From NCBI GenBank assembly GCA_018432615.1, contig JAHDSQ010000052.1, positions 1-37,148 of the forward strand: 37,148 nucleotides of DNA, given 5' to 3'. Of the stretch, positions 15,718 through 24,120 are shown piece by piece; within the stretch, counting starts at the first letter, position 1; each line of letters opens with the position of its first letter. The notes under the pieces were generated by a model. It made no database searches. It saw nothing but the letters and a program-made list of their open reading frames with translations, and had not been told where the DNA came from. This DNA is from Clostridia bacterium. Its GTDB lineage: Bacteria; Bacillota; Peptococcia; DRI-13; SM3-B62. Both the position numbers and the translations under genes were made by a program.

Positions 15718-17391
15718 TCAGGATTGCACCTCTTGAATAACCGTAAGGACCATTGGTTTTCGTTTTAGCTCGTTGTAAATTAAGTTATCTAATGTTTTTG
15801 ATACCCGGTTTTTTATAGTTGCCCAGTCCTTAATTTGCTTAGATTGACAAAGGTGGAGAACATCTTTTAATTCGTGCTTCATTTTGGACAACAATTCGTC
15901 GGATTCACGGATATAGACAAATCCTCTCGAGATGATATCCGGCCCGCTCAGTACAACGCCGGACTCTTTATCTAGTACAAGAGCTACTATAACTACTCCG
16001 TTTTCAGATAGTACGTTCCTGTCGCGCATAACGATATTACCCACATCTCCTATACCTAGGCCGTCAATCATTACACTGCCGGAAGGTACTTTGCCTTGTG
16101 CTTTAAATGTGTTTTTGTGGAAAAAATATCTGTTGCCGATGGCAGGGATTATAACATTATCTTCCGGAATTCCCAACTCAACTGCAGTTGTTTTGAATTT
16201 GACCAAATGACGGTATTCACCATGAAAAGGGATAGCGAATTTTGGCTTCACCATGTTGATCACAACCTTTATTTCTTCCTGTGAAGCGTGGCCTGAGACA
16301 TGCACCGGCGCAACATCCTTGTAAACAACTTCTGTCCCGCTTTTGTAAAGATTATTGATTGTCCTATATACCTGTTTGGCATTTCCGGGGATGGGTGTGG
16401 CCGAAATGATCACAGTATCGTCAGGTTCCAGTGCTATCTGCCTGTGACTGCCGTTTGAAATCCTGGTAAGAGCGGCCAGTGGTTCCCCCTGGCTTCCGGT
16501 AGTTATAATGACTATCTGATCAGAGGGGTACCTGGCAACCTCTCCTAATTCAATCAACACAGACTGGGGGCAATGCAGATAGCCCAGCTCAACTGCCGCT
16601 TCCACCACCCTTACCATACTCCTGCCCACTACAGCCACTTTGCGGTCATGTTCAATAGCGGCATTAATAACCTGTTGGATTCGATGAACGTTGGAAGCAA
16701 AGGTGGCGACAATTATTCTTCCTTTAGCCTTGTCAAATTCTTTTGTGAAAGTTTCTCCAACTACTTTTTCCGAGGGCGTATATCCTTCTTTTTCGGCACC
16801 TGTACTGTCACAAATCAAAGCCAAGACGCCTTTTTCTCCATATTTAGTGAGTTTATGGAATTCTGTTGCTAGGCCATCAATAGGCGTTTGGTCCAGTTTG
16901 AAATCTCCGGAATGAACGATTAATCCTTCAGGAGTTTTGATGGCAAGTCCAACACCGTCGGGAATACTATGGTTGACCCTGAAAAAACCTACCTGGAATA
17001 CACCTGTGTTTATTACAGACTCGGGATTAATTTCTATCAGGTTAACTTTATTGACTAAGCCGTGTTCCTCCAGTTTCTTTTTAATAAGACCGATTGTTAA
17101 CCTGGTTCCATAAACAGGAACGTTTAATTCTTTAAGTACATATGGCAGAGCTCCGATATGATCTTCATGTCCGTGGGTAATAAAAAACCCGCGTAACTTA
17201 TCCTTATTATCTATAAGATAGGTAATATCAGGGATTATCAGATCGATTCCCATTAAATCATCACCGGGAAAAGCGACTCCCGCATCCACAACTATAATAT
17301 CTTGGCCATATTCAAAAACCATCATGTTTTTACCTATTTCGCCTACCCCTCCCAGGGGGATAATGCTTAATCCCAAATCTTTTTTACTCAT
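15718..17391 (-). CDS. rnj: ribonuclease J
   Basis: This 557-residue exo- and endoribonuclease acts in mRNA decay and RNA maturation. The metallo-beta-lactamase metal site is ITHGHEDHIGALP (H73, H75, D77, H78), with further ligands in VNHSIPDGVG and HSGDFKLD. The beta-CASP domain shows CDSTGAEKEGYTPSE, ATFASNVHRIQ and GSQGEP, with HVSGHAS later. A C-terminal domain of about 100 residues completes the family length. I chose the ATG at 17389-17391 because AAGGAG is eight bases upstream; the in-frame GTG at 17398-17400 lies within that ribosome site. It is divergent from the release factor 3 gene. Confidence 0.95.
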   Translation of the reverse strand: MSKKDLGLSIIPLGGVGEIGKNMMVFEYGQDIIVVDAGVAFPGDDLMGIDLIIPDITYLIDNKDKLRGFFITHGHEDHIGALPYVLKELNVPVYGTRLTIGLIKKKLEEHGLVNKVNLIEINPESVINTGVFQVGFFRVNHSIPDGVGLAIKTPEGLIVHSGDFKLDQTPIDGLATEFHKLTKYGEKGVLALICDSTGAEKEGYTPSEKVVGETFTKEFDKAKGRIIVATFASNVHRIQQVINAAIEHDRKVAVVGRSMVRVVEAAVELGYLHCPQSVLIELGEVARYPSDQIVIITTGSQGEPLAALTRISNGSHRQIALEPDDTVIISATPIPGNAKQVYRTINNLYKSGTEVVYKDVAPVHVSGHASQEEIKVVINMVKPKFAIPFHGEYRHLVKFKTTAVELGIPEDNVIIPAIGNRYFFHKNTFKAQGKVPSGSVMIDGLGIGDVGNIVMRDRNVLSENGVVIVALVLDKESGVVLSGPDIISRGFVYIRESDELLSKMKHELKDVLHLCQSKQIKDWATIKNRVSKTLDNLIYNELKRKPMVLTVIQEVQS

Positions 17392-17569
17392 GAGTTCCAC
17401 TCCTTAAAAGCATGTACTACATTATAAACATATTTTAACTGCTTTTGTAGCATTTAATTAAATATTGTTATCTTATTGCCCGTTATTTATCACTAGGTGT
17501 GATATATGTGATATATTAGTACTTGATTTTTTCTTTGATCTTATCATTACAACAGAGAGGAACACGTTT

Positions 17570-19165
17570 ATGGATAATTTGCAAGAACGTATATCAAGGG
17601 AAGTAAAAAACAGGCGCACCTTTGCGATAATCTCTCATCCTGATGCCGGAAAAACTACATTAACGGAAAAACTCTTGCTCTTTGGCGGAGCCATTCGTTT
17701 AGCTGGCGCTGTAAAGGGGAGAAAATCCCAAAAACATGCTACTTCGGATTGGATGCAAATCGAAAAAGAGAGGGGTATTTCCGTTACGTCCAGTGCCATG
17801 CAATTTTGTTACCGGGGCCATCAGATCAATATCCTGGATACCCCCGGTCACCATGATTTCAGTGAGGATACCTACCGAACACTTACAGCTGCAGACAGTG
17901 TGGTCATGCTCCTTGATGCCGCCAAAGGGGTGGAAGCGCAAACTATCAAGTTATTTAAAGTTTGTCGCCTGCGGGGAGTTCCGATTTTTACTTTCATTAA
18001 CAAAATGGATCGTTATTCTAAGGAGCCGCTGGAGCTTCTTCAGGAGCTGGAAGATGTTCTGGGTATCCGGTCTTGTCCAATGAATTGGCCGATAGGGATG
18101 GGAATGGAATTTAGAGGGGTTTACGATAGGCAGAATAACCGGATAGAGCTATATAAAGGGGATAACGAACGGAAATTAATCGAGACATCTGAAAATGGCT
18201 TAGAAGACGAAAAGATAAAAAAAGAAATCCCTGAGCCGGGTCTTATTGAAAAGCTCAGGGAAGAAATCCTTCTTTTGGATATTGCAGGCGATCCTTATGA
18301 TGAAGAAAAAATATTACAGGGTAAGCTTACCCCTGTCTTTTTTGGCAGTGCCATAAATAATTTTGGGGTTCAGACCTTTTTGGAACAGTACATCAATCTA
18401 GCGCCGGCACCCCAAGCCCAAAAAAGCAGCATAGGCCTGATTAATCCTGTTACTAATGGCTTCTCGGGGTTTATCTTTAAGATTCAAGCTAATATGAACC
18501 CTGCTCACCGGGACAGGATTGCTTTTCTAAGGGTCTGTTCCGGCCGGTTTGAGCGGGGCATGGCTGTGAATCATGTCAGAACAGGGAAAAGAATCAAGCT
18601 ACCCCAGCCCCAGCAGTTTTTGGCCCAGGACCGGAATATTGCCGAAGAAGCCTTTCCCGGAGATATTGTAGGCTTATTCGACCCCGGTATCTATCGCATA
18701 GGTGATACTTTATGCGAAGAAGGTGCCTTTGAATTTGAGAAGCTCCCCCAGTTTCCGCCGGAGCATTTTGCGCGTGTAACGAATCTTGATACGGCAAAAT
18801 ATAAGCAATTTCAGAAGGGTATTAATCAGCTTGCTGAAGAAGGAGCGATCCAGATTTATCGTACTTTTGTCGAGCGCACAGAGGATATTATCCTGGGAGT
18901 TGTGGGGAAACTTCAGTTTGAAGTTTTTGAGCATCGGTTTATATCGGAATATGGTGTCAAAATTCAGCTTTACCACATGTCTTACCAGTTTGCACGTTGG
19001 ATCGAGAGTGATAAACCTATCGATGTTGCCAAACTTCATAGCATGAGAAGTCTTTGTGTCAAAGACCAGAACGACTGCTTAGTAGTTCTGTTTGAGAATG
19101 ACTTCAATTTGCGCTGGTTACAGGATAAAAATCCTTCTCTGCGGTTTGAAACCAGTCCGTCATAA
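17570..19165 (+). CDS. prfC: peptide chain release factor 3
   Basis: This 531-residue translational GTPase recycles class-1 release factors from the ribosome. GTPase motifs are SHPDAGKTT (22-30), ERGISVTSS, DTPGHHDFSEDTYRT and INKMDR. VGKLQFEVFEHR near residue 450 is the typical RF3 domain III region. The start at 17570 follows GAGAGG. An earlier in-frame ATG at 17465 would add 35 residues not seen in the family. Length and order agree with bacterial RF3. Confidence 0.95.
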   Translation: MDNLQERISREVKNRRTFAIISHPDAGKTTLTEKLLLFGGAIRLAGAVKGRKSQKHATSDWMQIEKERGISVTSSAMQFCYRGHQINILDTPGHHDFSEDTYRTLTAADSVVMLLDAAKGVEAQTIKLFKVCRLRGVPIFTFINKMDRYSKEPLELLQELEDVLGIRSCPMNWPIGMGMEFRGVYDRQNNRIELYKGDNERKLIETSENGLEDEKIKKEIPEPGLIEKLREEILLLDIAGDPYDEEKILQGKLTPVFFGSAINNFGVQTFLEQYINLAPAPQAQKSSIGLINPVTNGFSGFIFKIQANMNPAHRDRIAFLRVCSGRFERGMAVNHVRTGKRIKLPQPQQFLAQDRNIAEEAFPGDIVGLFDPGIYRIGDTLCEEGAFEFEKLPQFPPEHFARVTNLDTAKYKQFQKGINQLAEEGAIQIYRTFVERTEDIILGVVGKLQFEVFEHRFISEYGVKIQLYHMSYQFARWIESDKPIDVAKLHSMRSLCVKDQNDCLVVLFENDFNLRWLQDKNPSLRFETSPS

Positions 19166-19251
19166 AACATAAGGTCATTGTGTTTATATCTTTTCAAGGG
19201 GTGTTAGTTTGTTCCAAATGCTATCAGAGAAGGTGTATAAAAAAATGGATT

Positions 19252-19512
19252 TTAGTCCTCATAATGGCCTTTCAATGACAAAATAAACACATTTCCGCTT
19301 TCATCCAAGGTATAAACCAATCTGTGTTCATGACTTATCCGTCTGCTCCATGCTTTACGATATTTTAGTGGCTCTGGCTTCCCAATTCCTTCATATCCGT
19401 TTCTTTGTATATCTTTAAGCAATTCGTTTATTTTTCGCATGATGCTTTTATCATTAAATTGCCAATACAGATAATCATCCCAGCCTTTATCAGAGAAGGT
19501 GAGATTACTCAT
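19252..19512 (-). CDS. yoeB: YoeB-type mRNA interferase toxin
   Basis: This 86-residue toxin closely resembles Escherichia coli YoeB, which cuts mRNA on the ribosome. The segment WDDYLYWQFNDK at the start, GKPEPLK and SRRISHEHRLVY are shared. By alignment the catalytic residues E47, R64 and H83 are present (KPEPL, EHRLVY and GHYED), so the toxin looks intact. Its ATG overlaps the yefM stop by eight bases, which couples translation and keeps the toxin behind its antitoxin. Confidence 0.95.
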   Translation of the reverse strand: MSNLTFSDKGWDDYLYWQFNDKSIMRKINELLKDIQRNGYEGIGKPEPLKYRKAWSRRISHEHRLVYTLDESGNVFILSLKGHYED

Positions 19513-19768
19513 TAGCCATTTCCTCTAATTCTTCCATGGTTTTCAGAACAACTTTGCCCTGCTTAATCTGTTCCATACTTCTATCAATCATATCCAGATA
19601 TTCTGCATTACGGGCAGCTTTCATTATATCATTGTATTTATCAAGGCTCATGATTACAACATTTTTTTCATCTTTGCGAGTAACAATTACCGTCTCGTTT
19701 TCATCCGTCGCTTTATCGCAATAATCTTTCAGCTTACTACGGATCGTTGAATAGTTTACAGCTAACAT
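19505..19768 (-). CDS. yefM: YefM-type antitoxin
   Basis: This 87-residue antitoxin starts MLAVNYSTIRSKLKDYCDKA and has the Phd/YefM DNA-binding core (ETVIVTRKDEKNVVIMSLDKYN). The tail (KQGKVVLKTMEELEEMANE) would wrap and block the YoeB toxin. The ATG at 19766-19768 follows GGAGT; an upstream ATG at 19810 lies in the promoter. It represses its own operon with YoeB in the known family, and a matching operator lies just upstream. Confidence 0.93.
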   Translation of the reverse strand: MLAVNYSTIRSKLKDYCDKATDENETVIVTRKDEKNVVIMSLDKYNDIMKAARNAEYLDMIDRSMEQIKQGKVVLKTMEELEEMANE

Positions 19769-19803
19769 AATATCACTCCTTCCAGTGCGGTTATACAATA
19801 TCC

Positions 19804-19820
19804 TGTACAATATATTGTAC
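19804..19820 (-). promoter_or_regulatory. YefM operator palindrome
   Basis: GTACAATATATTGTAC (19805-19820) is a perfect 16-base palindrome 36 bases upstream of yefM, and TGTACA starts at 19804. The TGTACA core is the recognition element known from the Escherichia coli yefM-yoeB operator. A related half-site (ATACAATA) lies next to it at about 19793-19800. Confidence 0.7.
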
Positions 19821-19998
19821 TACTATATTATTCCCTTGTAAAGGTTTCTGATACATTTCATGATGCAAATTCTTCTTAAAGTTACACTCCTATCTTGACC
19901 ATTCTAAGCACTAATACGAATAATACAGAGAATATATTCAACATCATACACTGTTAATCACGCAGGATAACTAAAAATAGACAATAACACGATTTTTC

Positions 19999-21306
19999 TT
20001 ATTCCCACTCGATGGTGGCGCAGGGTTTGGGACTTAAATCATAGCAGACCCGGTTCACATGGGGGACTTCTTTGAGTATTCGATCTGTAATTTTTAAAAG
20101 AAGAGGCCAATCAATTTGTTCGATACTGGCAGTCATGGCATCGATAGTATTGATGGCCCGAATGATAACAGGGTATTCGTAGCTGCGGGCATGATTTTTT
20201 ACACCGACAGATTTAAAGTCAGGGACAACGGTAAAATATTGCCATACTTTTTTATCTAAACCGGTCTTTGCAAACTCCTCCCGTAAAATAGCGTCAGATT
20301 CTCGCACTGCTTCCAGGCGTTCTTTGGTGATAGCCCCGAGGCAGCGTACGCCAAGACCGGGTCCGGGGAAAGGCTGTCTGTAAACCATTGCATTCGGCAG
20401 GCCAAGTTCAAGACCGCAGGCCCTGACTTCGTCCTTAAACAGATGATAAAGGGGCTCCACCAGGGAGAAGTTAAGGTCTTTAGGCAAACCGCCTACATTA
20501 TGATGAGCTTTCACAGCGCTGGCCGTCTTGGTACCACTTTCCACGATATCAGGATAGATGGTGCCCTGAGCCAGAAATTCAATACCGTCTAGTTTTCGTG
20601 CTTCTTCTTCAAAGACGCGAATGAACTCAGCGCCGATTATTTTTCTCTTTTGCTCGGGATCCGAGATATTTTCCAGCTTTTTCAGGAACCGCTCGCTGGC
20701 GTCAACGTAGATCAGGTTGGCATCCAGCTGATTCTTGAATACTTCAAGAACGGTTTCAGATTCGCCTTTGCGCATGAGACCGTGATTGACGTGCACGCAG
20801 ATCAACTGTTTGCCGATGGCCTTGATGAGTAAGGCGGCTACTACTGAGCTATCTACCCCGCCGGATAAGGCGAGCAAAACCCTTTTATCACCAACCTGTT
20901 TTTTGACTAGTTCAACTTGATCTTCAACAAAGTTTTTCATGTTCCAATTAGGTTTCGCTTGGCAGTTATGGAAGATGAAATCCTTTAAGAGTGTTGCGGT
21001 TTCTTCTTCTGTTTCCGGCCAGCTTTTCCTTTTGTTTTCACATTTGGCCGGTTCATGAGCGACCGCTATTAAAGGATAGCCTGCCTCATAGATGCTATGA
21101 TCGATGTCAATTGCCGCTCCGTCTACCATATTATTTTTACCACCGTTGATGATAATACCCTTGACGTTTGGCAATTGGGAGAGATTATCCCGTGAAATAT
21201 CATGGGGGTGAATCTCACTATATACACCGAGACTGCGAACTGCCCTGGCGATGGCTGTATTGTTTTGTCCCCCCAGATCCAAAATGACGATCATATCCTG
21301 TTTCAT
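19999..21306 (-). CDS. guaA: GMP synthetase with a shortened, probably inactive glutaminase domain
   Basis: This 435-residue enzyme should make GMP from XMP and ATP. The ATP pyrophosphatase P-loop LALSGGVDSSVVAALL (145-160) and the C-terminal dimerisation part (GLGVRCLGAIT, RAINTIDAMTASIEQIDWP, ending KPCATIEWE) are normal. The N-terminal amidotransferase region is only about 125 residues instead of about 190. The nucleophile motif GxCYGxQ is replaced by PLIAVAHEPAK, and the HPE motif is absent. Nitrogen therefore probably comes from free ammonia or a separate glutaminase. AGGAGGAC precedes the ATG at 21304-21306. It is followed by the yefM-yoeB pair. Confidence 0.88.
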   Translation of the reverse strand: MKQDMIVILDLGGQNNTAIARAVRSLGVYSEIHPHDISRDNLSQLPNVKGIIINGGKNNMVDGAAIDIDHSIYEAGYPLIAVAHEPAKCENKRKSWPETEEETATLLKDFIFHNCQAKPNWNMKNFVEDQVELVKKQVGDKRVLLALSGGVDSSVVAALLIKAIGKQLICVHVNHGLMRKGESETVLEVFKNQLDANLIYVDASERFLKKLENISDPEQKRKIIGAEFIRVFEEEARKLDGIEFLAQGTIYPDIVESGTKTASAVKAHHNVGGLPKDLNFSLVEPLYHLFKDEVRACGLELGLPNAMVYRQPFPGPGLGVRCLGAITKERLEAVRESDAILREEFAKTGLDKKVWQYFTVVPDFKSVGVKNHARSYEYPVIIRAINTIDAMTASIEQIDWPLLLKITDRILKEVPHVNRVCYDLSPKPCATIEWE

Positions 21307-21382
21307 TTTATTTTGTCCTCCTAAGGATTTAGTCCACTGCACAAGATTATAGCATTACAGGAGTAAATCTCATAGGAATATA

Positions 21383-21489
21383 TTGACATGCCCGAGCACA
21401 TAAAACATGATAAAGCGTAAGGATTACGATTATGGAAAACTGCGATTTAAAAATAGCCGACCGCCCTGCCGGGGCGGTTGTTTTTTATC
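21383..21489 (+). ncRNA. possible small RNA gene with its own promoter and terminator
   Basis: TTGACA at 21383-21388 and CATGAT at 21406-21411 are 17 bases apart, and a strong hairpin with a T tract ends at about 21487. A transcript of about 70 bases would begin near 21418. The only open frame is a 21-codon one starting at 21432 that runs into the terminator. It lies between the divergent guaA and lemA genes, so an untranslated leader for lemA with attenuation is an alternative. Confidence 0.4.
21460..21487 (+). terminator. strong intrinsic terminator
   Basis: ACCGCCC (21460-21466) pairs with GGGCGGT (21472-21478) around a five-base loop, followed by TGTTTTTT. No plus-strand protein gene ends nearby; the nearest upstream plus-strand gene is prfC, more than 2 kb away. 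Confidence 0.8.
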
Positions 21490-21629
21490 ATAAATAGAAT
21501 AAAAGCTGGCGACATTCGACAATATACGACAGATTTCTCAAGACAAATATGAGTATTATATTGTAAAACAATAAGAAAAAGCACAGGATTAAAAAATCCA
21601 TAAAAATGAGAGAAAAGAGGAGAATTATT

Positions 21630-22178
21630 ATGGCTATCATTATTATCGTGCTTCTGGCTGCTATCATCGGCATCTGGATTATCTCTACCCAGCGTAAGCT
21701 GGTGGTAATGGACGAGAACATCAACAATGCCATGCAGCAGATCGGAGTGCAGCTATCCAGTCGCTTTGACGCCTTGACAGCCCTGCTGGATCTGGCCAAA
21801 GGGTATGCCGCCCACGAATCTCAGACCCTTATCGAAACCATCAAGTCCCGCCGCAGTGTTATTACTGCGAAATCAACTCCCGACGAAGTGCTAAGGCAGG
21901 AGGGCATCCTTTCTGAGGCTTTAGGTCGTATCGCCGCAGTTGCGGAGGCCTATCCTGAGCTGAAAGCCAACGAGAACTATCTGTTTACGATGAATTCCGT
22001 ACAAAGCTACGAGAAGATGGTTCGTTCCAGCCGCCTCATTTATAACGACAGCGTTACCAAGATTAATCGTATCCTGCGCATGTTCCCTACTAATCTGATT
22101 GGAAATATGCTGGGTTTCAAGCAGAGGGATTACCTGGAGGTCAAAGAGGAAAAGTCAGATATGCCCAGCATGAAGTAG
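21630..22178 (+). CDS. lemA: LemA-family membrane protein
   Basis: This 182-residue protein has one N-terminal membrane helix (residues 2-20, rich in Ile) and a long helical domain outside the membrane anchor: DENINNAMQQIGVQLSSR, DALTALLDLAKGYAAHE and YNDSVTKINRILRMFPTNL. This is the LemA pattern, family length about 185. The ATG at 21630 is preceded by AGAGGAGA; an upstream ATG at 21606 lacks a site. It is followed after 13 bases by a DUF2207 protein, a common pairing. The molecular role of LemA is not settled; membrane or envelope homeostasis is suspected. Confidence 0.88.
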   Translation: MAIIIIVLLAAIIGIWIISTQRKLVVMDENINNAMQQIGVQLSSRFDALTALLDLAKGYAAHESQTLIETIKSRRSVITAKSTPDEVLRQEGILSEALGRIAAVAEAYPELKANENYLFTMNSVQSYEKMVRSSRLIYNDSVTKINRILRMFPTNLIGNMLGFKQRDYLEVKEEKSDMPSMK

Positions 22179-22191
22179 GGAGTGGTGACAC

Positions 22192-23847
22192 ATGAAAAAG
22201 GCAGTTGCACTGCTCTTGGCACTGCTGTTGACTGTAACGCTAACATCTTCCGCCCTGGCGCATTATCGGGTGCCGGAGATTCAAGTGGATGTGGCGTTAC
22301 GTTCAGACGGTTCTGCATATATTACGCAGATTTGGGATGCAGACATTAACGAAGGTACGGAGATTTATCTGCCGATTCGCAGCTCCGGCTATCTCACCAT
22401 TACGGATTTTTCCGTGGCGGATGAGAACCGCAAATACGAATATACAAAAGAGTGGGACATCGATGCCTCCTTTGCAGAAAAGGCATATCGCTGCGGTCTG
22501 GTTGAGACGGACGAGGGATATGAGTTGTGCTGGGGTATTTCAGAGTACGGAGAACAACGTTATACCATTGAGTACGTCGTTCATGACATTGTGGGCGCAT
22601 ATTCCGACAGCGACGGATTTAACTTTCGCTTTATCAACGATAAGCTGAATTTTACGCCGACCGATGTGATGTTGGGTATCTATCTGGAAGACGGCACTCC
22701 TCTGACAGACAACAACTGCAACATCTGGGCCTTTGGTTACGAGGGACAGGTCCGGTTTAGAGATGGTATGATCCTGGCATGGACGGAGCGTCCGATTAGG
22801 AAAAGTAACCATATGACCATCATGGTAGAGCTGGATAAAGGTGTTGTCAGTCCGCTGCGTGCGGAAAATACCAGCTTTGAAGCGGTCAGGGAACAGGCTT
22901 TTAAAGGCAGTGACTATGCAGCAGATCAGGGCATCATGTCCGTTATTTTCGGTATTATCACCATTGTCTCTTTGCTTGCAATCTGCGGCGTGGTTTCTGT
23001 CAGGCTCAAGAAACACAAGATAAAGAAGCTGATGAACGCAGCCGAGTATTTCCGTGACCTTCCCAACGGCGGCGACCTGAACGCGACCTATGTACTATCC
23101 AATGCTACCGAGCAATGTGAAGAAGGTGCGATTATCGGAACGCGTATCCTGAAACTCATTAATATGGGTTGTCTGGAGCCGGAAACCACGGAATCGGTGG
23201 GCAGTATGGGCAAAACAAAGGAAAAAGTGAACATGCGCCTTGTCCGGCAGCCGCATAAGGATGGCGATGAGTACGACCAACAGCTTTACACCATTTTGGA
23301 AAGCTCGGTTGGCAGCGATGGCATCTTGCAGCCGGGAGAACTGGAAAAGTTCTGCGAAGATGAATGGATGACCCTGCGCAGTTTTCTTGATAAATCCACC
23401 TCAGCCGGACACAGCTGGTTGGTTAAACATAACTGTCTGAAAGGTGCGAAGTTAAAAAGCGTCAAAAATCTGACGGGGGAGGGCTTAAGACAACTGGCAG
23501 AGGTTCTGGGCCTCAAGAAGTTCTTGTTGGATTTCTCCCTGATTGCGGAGCGCGGTGTGAAAGAAACCGTGATTTGGCAGGATTATCTGGTTTATGCCAC
23601 TCTGCTCGGAATTGCTGATAAGGTTGGGGAACAGATGCGACAGGTCTATCCGCAGCAAGTTCCGGAGATTGAACGCTATCAAGACTACGCTTATCGCGCT
23701 TATAGCTACAACACCATCATGTACAGTGCCATGAGAAGGAGGCAGCGGCAATATGAAGCCGCACGTAGTGCCGGCAGAGGCGGACATAGCTCACGGCGCG
23801 GCGGAGGAGGATTCTCCGGCGGAGGTTCCGGTGGCGGGGTACGATGA
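22192..23847 (+). CDS. DUF2207 membrane protein
   Basis: This 551-residue protein has a signal peptide (1-23, TLTSSALAH), a beta-rich extracytoplasmic domain of about 220 residues (IQVDVALRSDGSAYITQIW, GISEYGEQRYTIEYVVHDIVG), one membrane helix near 246-270 and a long cytoplasmic part. The C terminus is glycine-rich (GGGGFSGGGSGGGVR), a hallmark of many DUF2207 proteins. It forms an operon with the LemA gene 13 bases upstream. Function is unknown; envelope stress or protein sorting at the membrane is a guess. Confidence 0.85.
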   Translation: MKKAVALLLALLLTVTLTSSALAHYRVPEIQVDVALRSDGSAYITQIWDADINEGTEIYLPIRSSGYLTITDFSVADENRKYEYTKEWDIDASFAEKAYRCGLVETDEGYELCWGISEYGEQRYTIEYVVHDIVGAYSDSDGFNFRFINDKLNFTPTDVMLGIYLEDGTPLTDNNCNIWAFGYEGQVRFRDGMILAWTERPIRKSNHMTIMVELDKGVVSPLRAENTSFEAVREQAFKGSDYAADQGIMSVIFGIITIVSLLAICGVVSVRLKKHKIKKLMNAAEYFRDLPNGGDLNATYVLSNATEQCEEGAIIGTRILKLINMGCLEPETTESVGSMGKTKEKVNMRLVRQPHKDGDEYDQQLYTILESSVGSDGILQPGELEKFCEDEWMTLRSFLDKSTSAGHSWLVKHNCLKGAKLKSVKNLTGEGLRQLAEVLGLKKFLLDFSLIAERGVKETVIWQDYLVYATLLGIADKVGEQMRQVYPQQVPEIERYQDYAYRAYSYNTIMYSAMRRRQRQYEAARSAGRGGHSSRRGGGGFSGGGSGGGVR

Positions 23848-23922
23848 ACAAGTATAAACAGGATTCTTGGTTTCAGGTGGAGTTTTTACACCATCTGAAC
23901 CTTAGAAACCGTTATCCACGCT

Positions 23923-23956
23923 AGTAGTACTTGCGAACTTGTTCGTTAGTACTACT
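23923..23956. repeat. long inverted repeat between the DUF2207 and padR genes
   Basis: AGTAGTACTTGCGAAC (23923-23938) and GTTCGTTAGTACTACT (23941-23956) pair over 16 bases with two mismatches and a two-base loop. No T tract follows. A second, weaker dyad (CAGGTG to CACCATCTG, about 23874-23900) lies just before it. The gap from 23848 to 24040 otherwise holds no gene that I can see. It may be a mobile-element end, a binding site or an RNA structure. Confidence 0.6.
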
Positions 23957-24040
23957 GTGTGCAAAGCTGGCTTAGCGGCGGTTAGCTATCGGATAAAAAA
24001 AGCGGCAAGTATGCTTAGATGATTTTAAATCGGTGTATGG

Positions 24041-24068
24041 TTGACAAATAGTCAGTGCTGAGTATAAT
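24041..24068 (+). promoter_or_regulatory. padR promoter
   Basis: A consensus TTGACA (24041-24046) and a consensus TATAAT (24063-24068) are separated by 16 bases. The start of transcription would be near 24075, inside the operator. Confidence 0.85.
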
Positions 24069-24089
24069 ATAATCAGCACTGACTATTTG
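24045..24089. promoter_or_regulatory. large palindromic operator of the PadR regulator
   Basis: CAAATAGTCAGTGCTGA (24045-24061) and TCAGCACTGACTATTTG (24073-24089) are perfect 17-base inverted repeats with an 11-base spacer that contains the -10 hexamer. Binding would block RNA polymerase, so the padR gene should repress itself. TCAGTGCTGA within each arm is itself nearly symmetric, which fits two PadR dimers. Confidence 0.8.
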
Positions 24090-24120
24090 CTTTACAATAT
24101 AAGCTGAAAGGAGTTTTTGC

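Noticed and set aside
17465-17569. An upstream start for release factor 3.
   Set aside because: The extra 35 residues are not family-like and a good ribosome site precedes 17570.
21340-21490. Purine riboswitch ahead of guaA.
   Set aside because: The bases upstream of guaA on its strand do not show the conserved purine aptamer pattern, and the terminator here points away from guaA.
22540-23016. Long minus-strand open frame inside the DUF2207 gene.
   Set aside because: It has no ribosome site and no family likeness, and lies opposite a well-supported gene.
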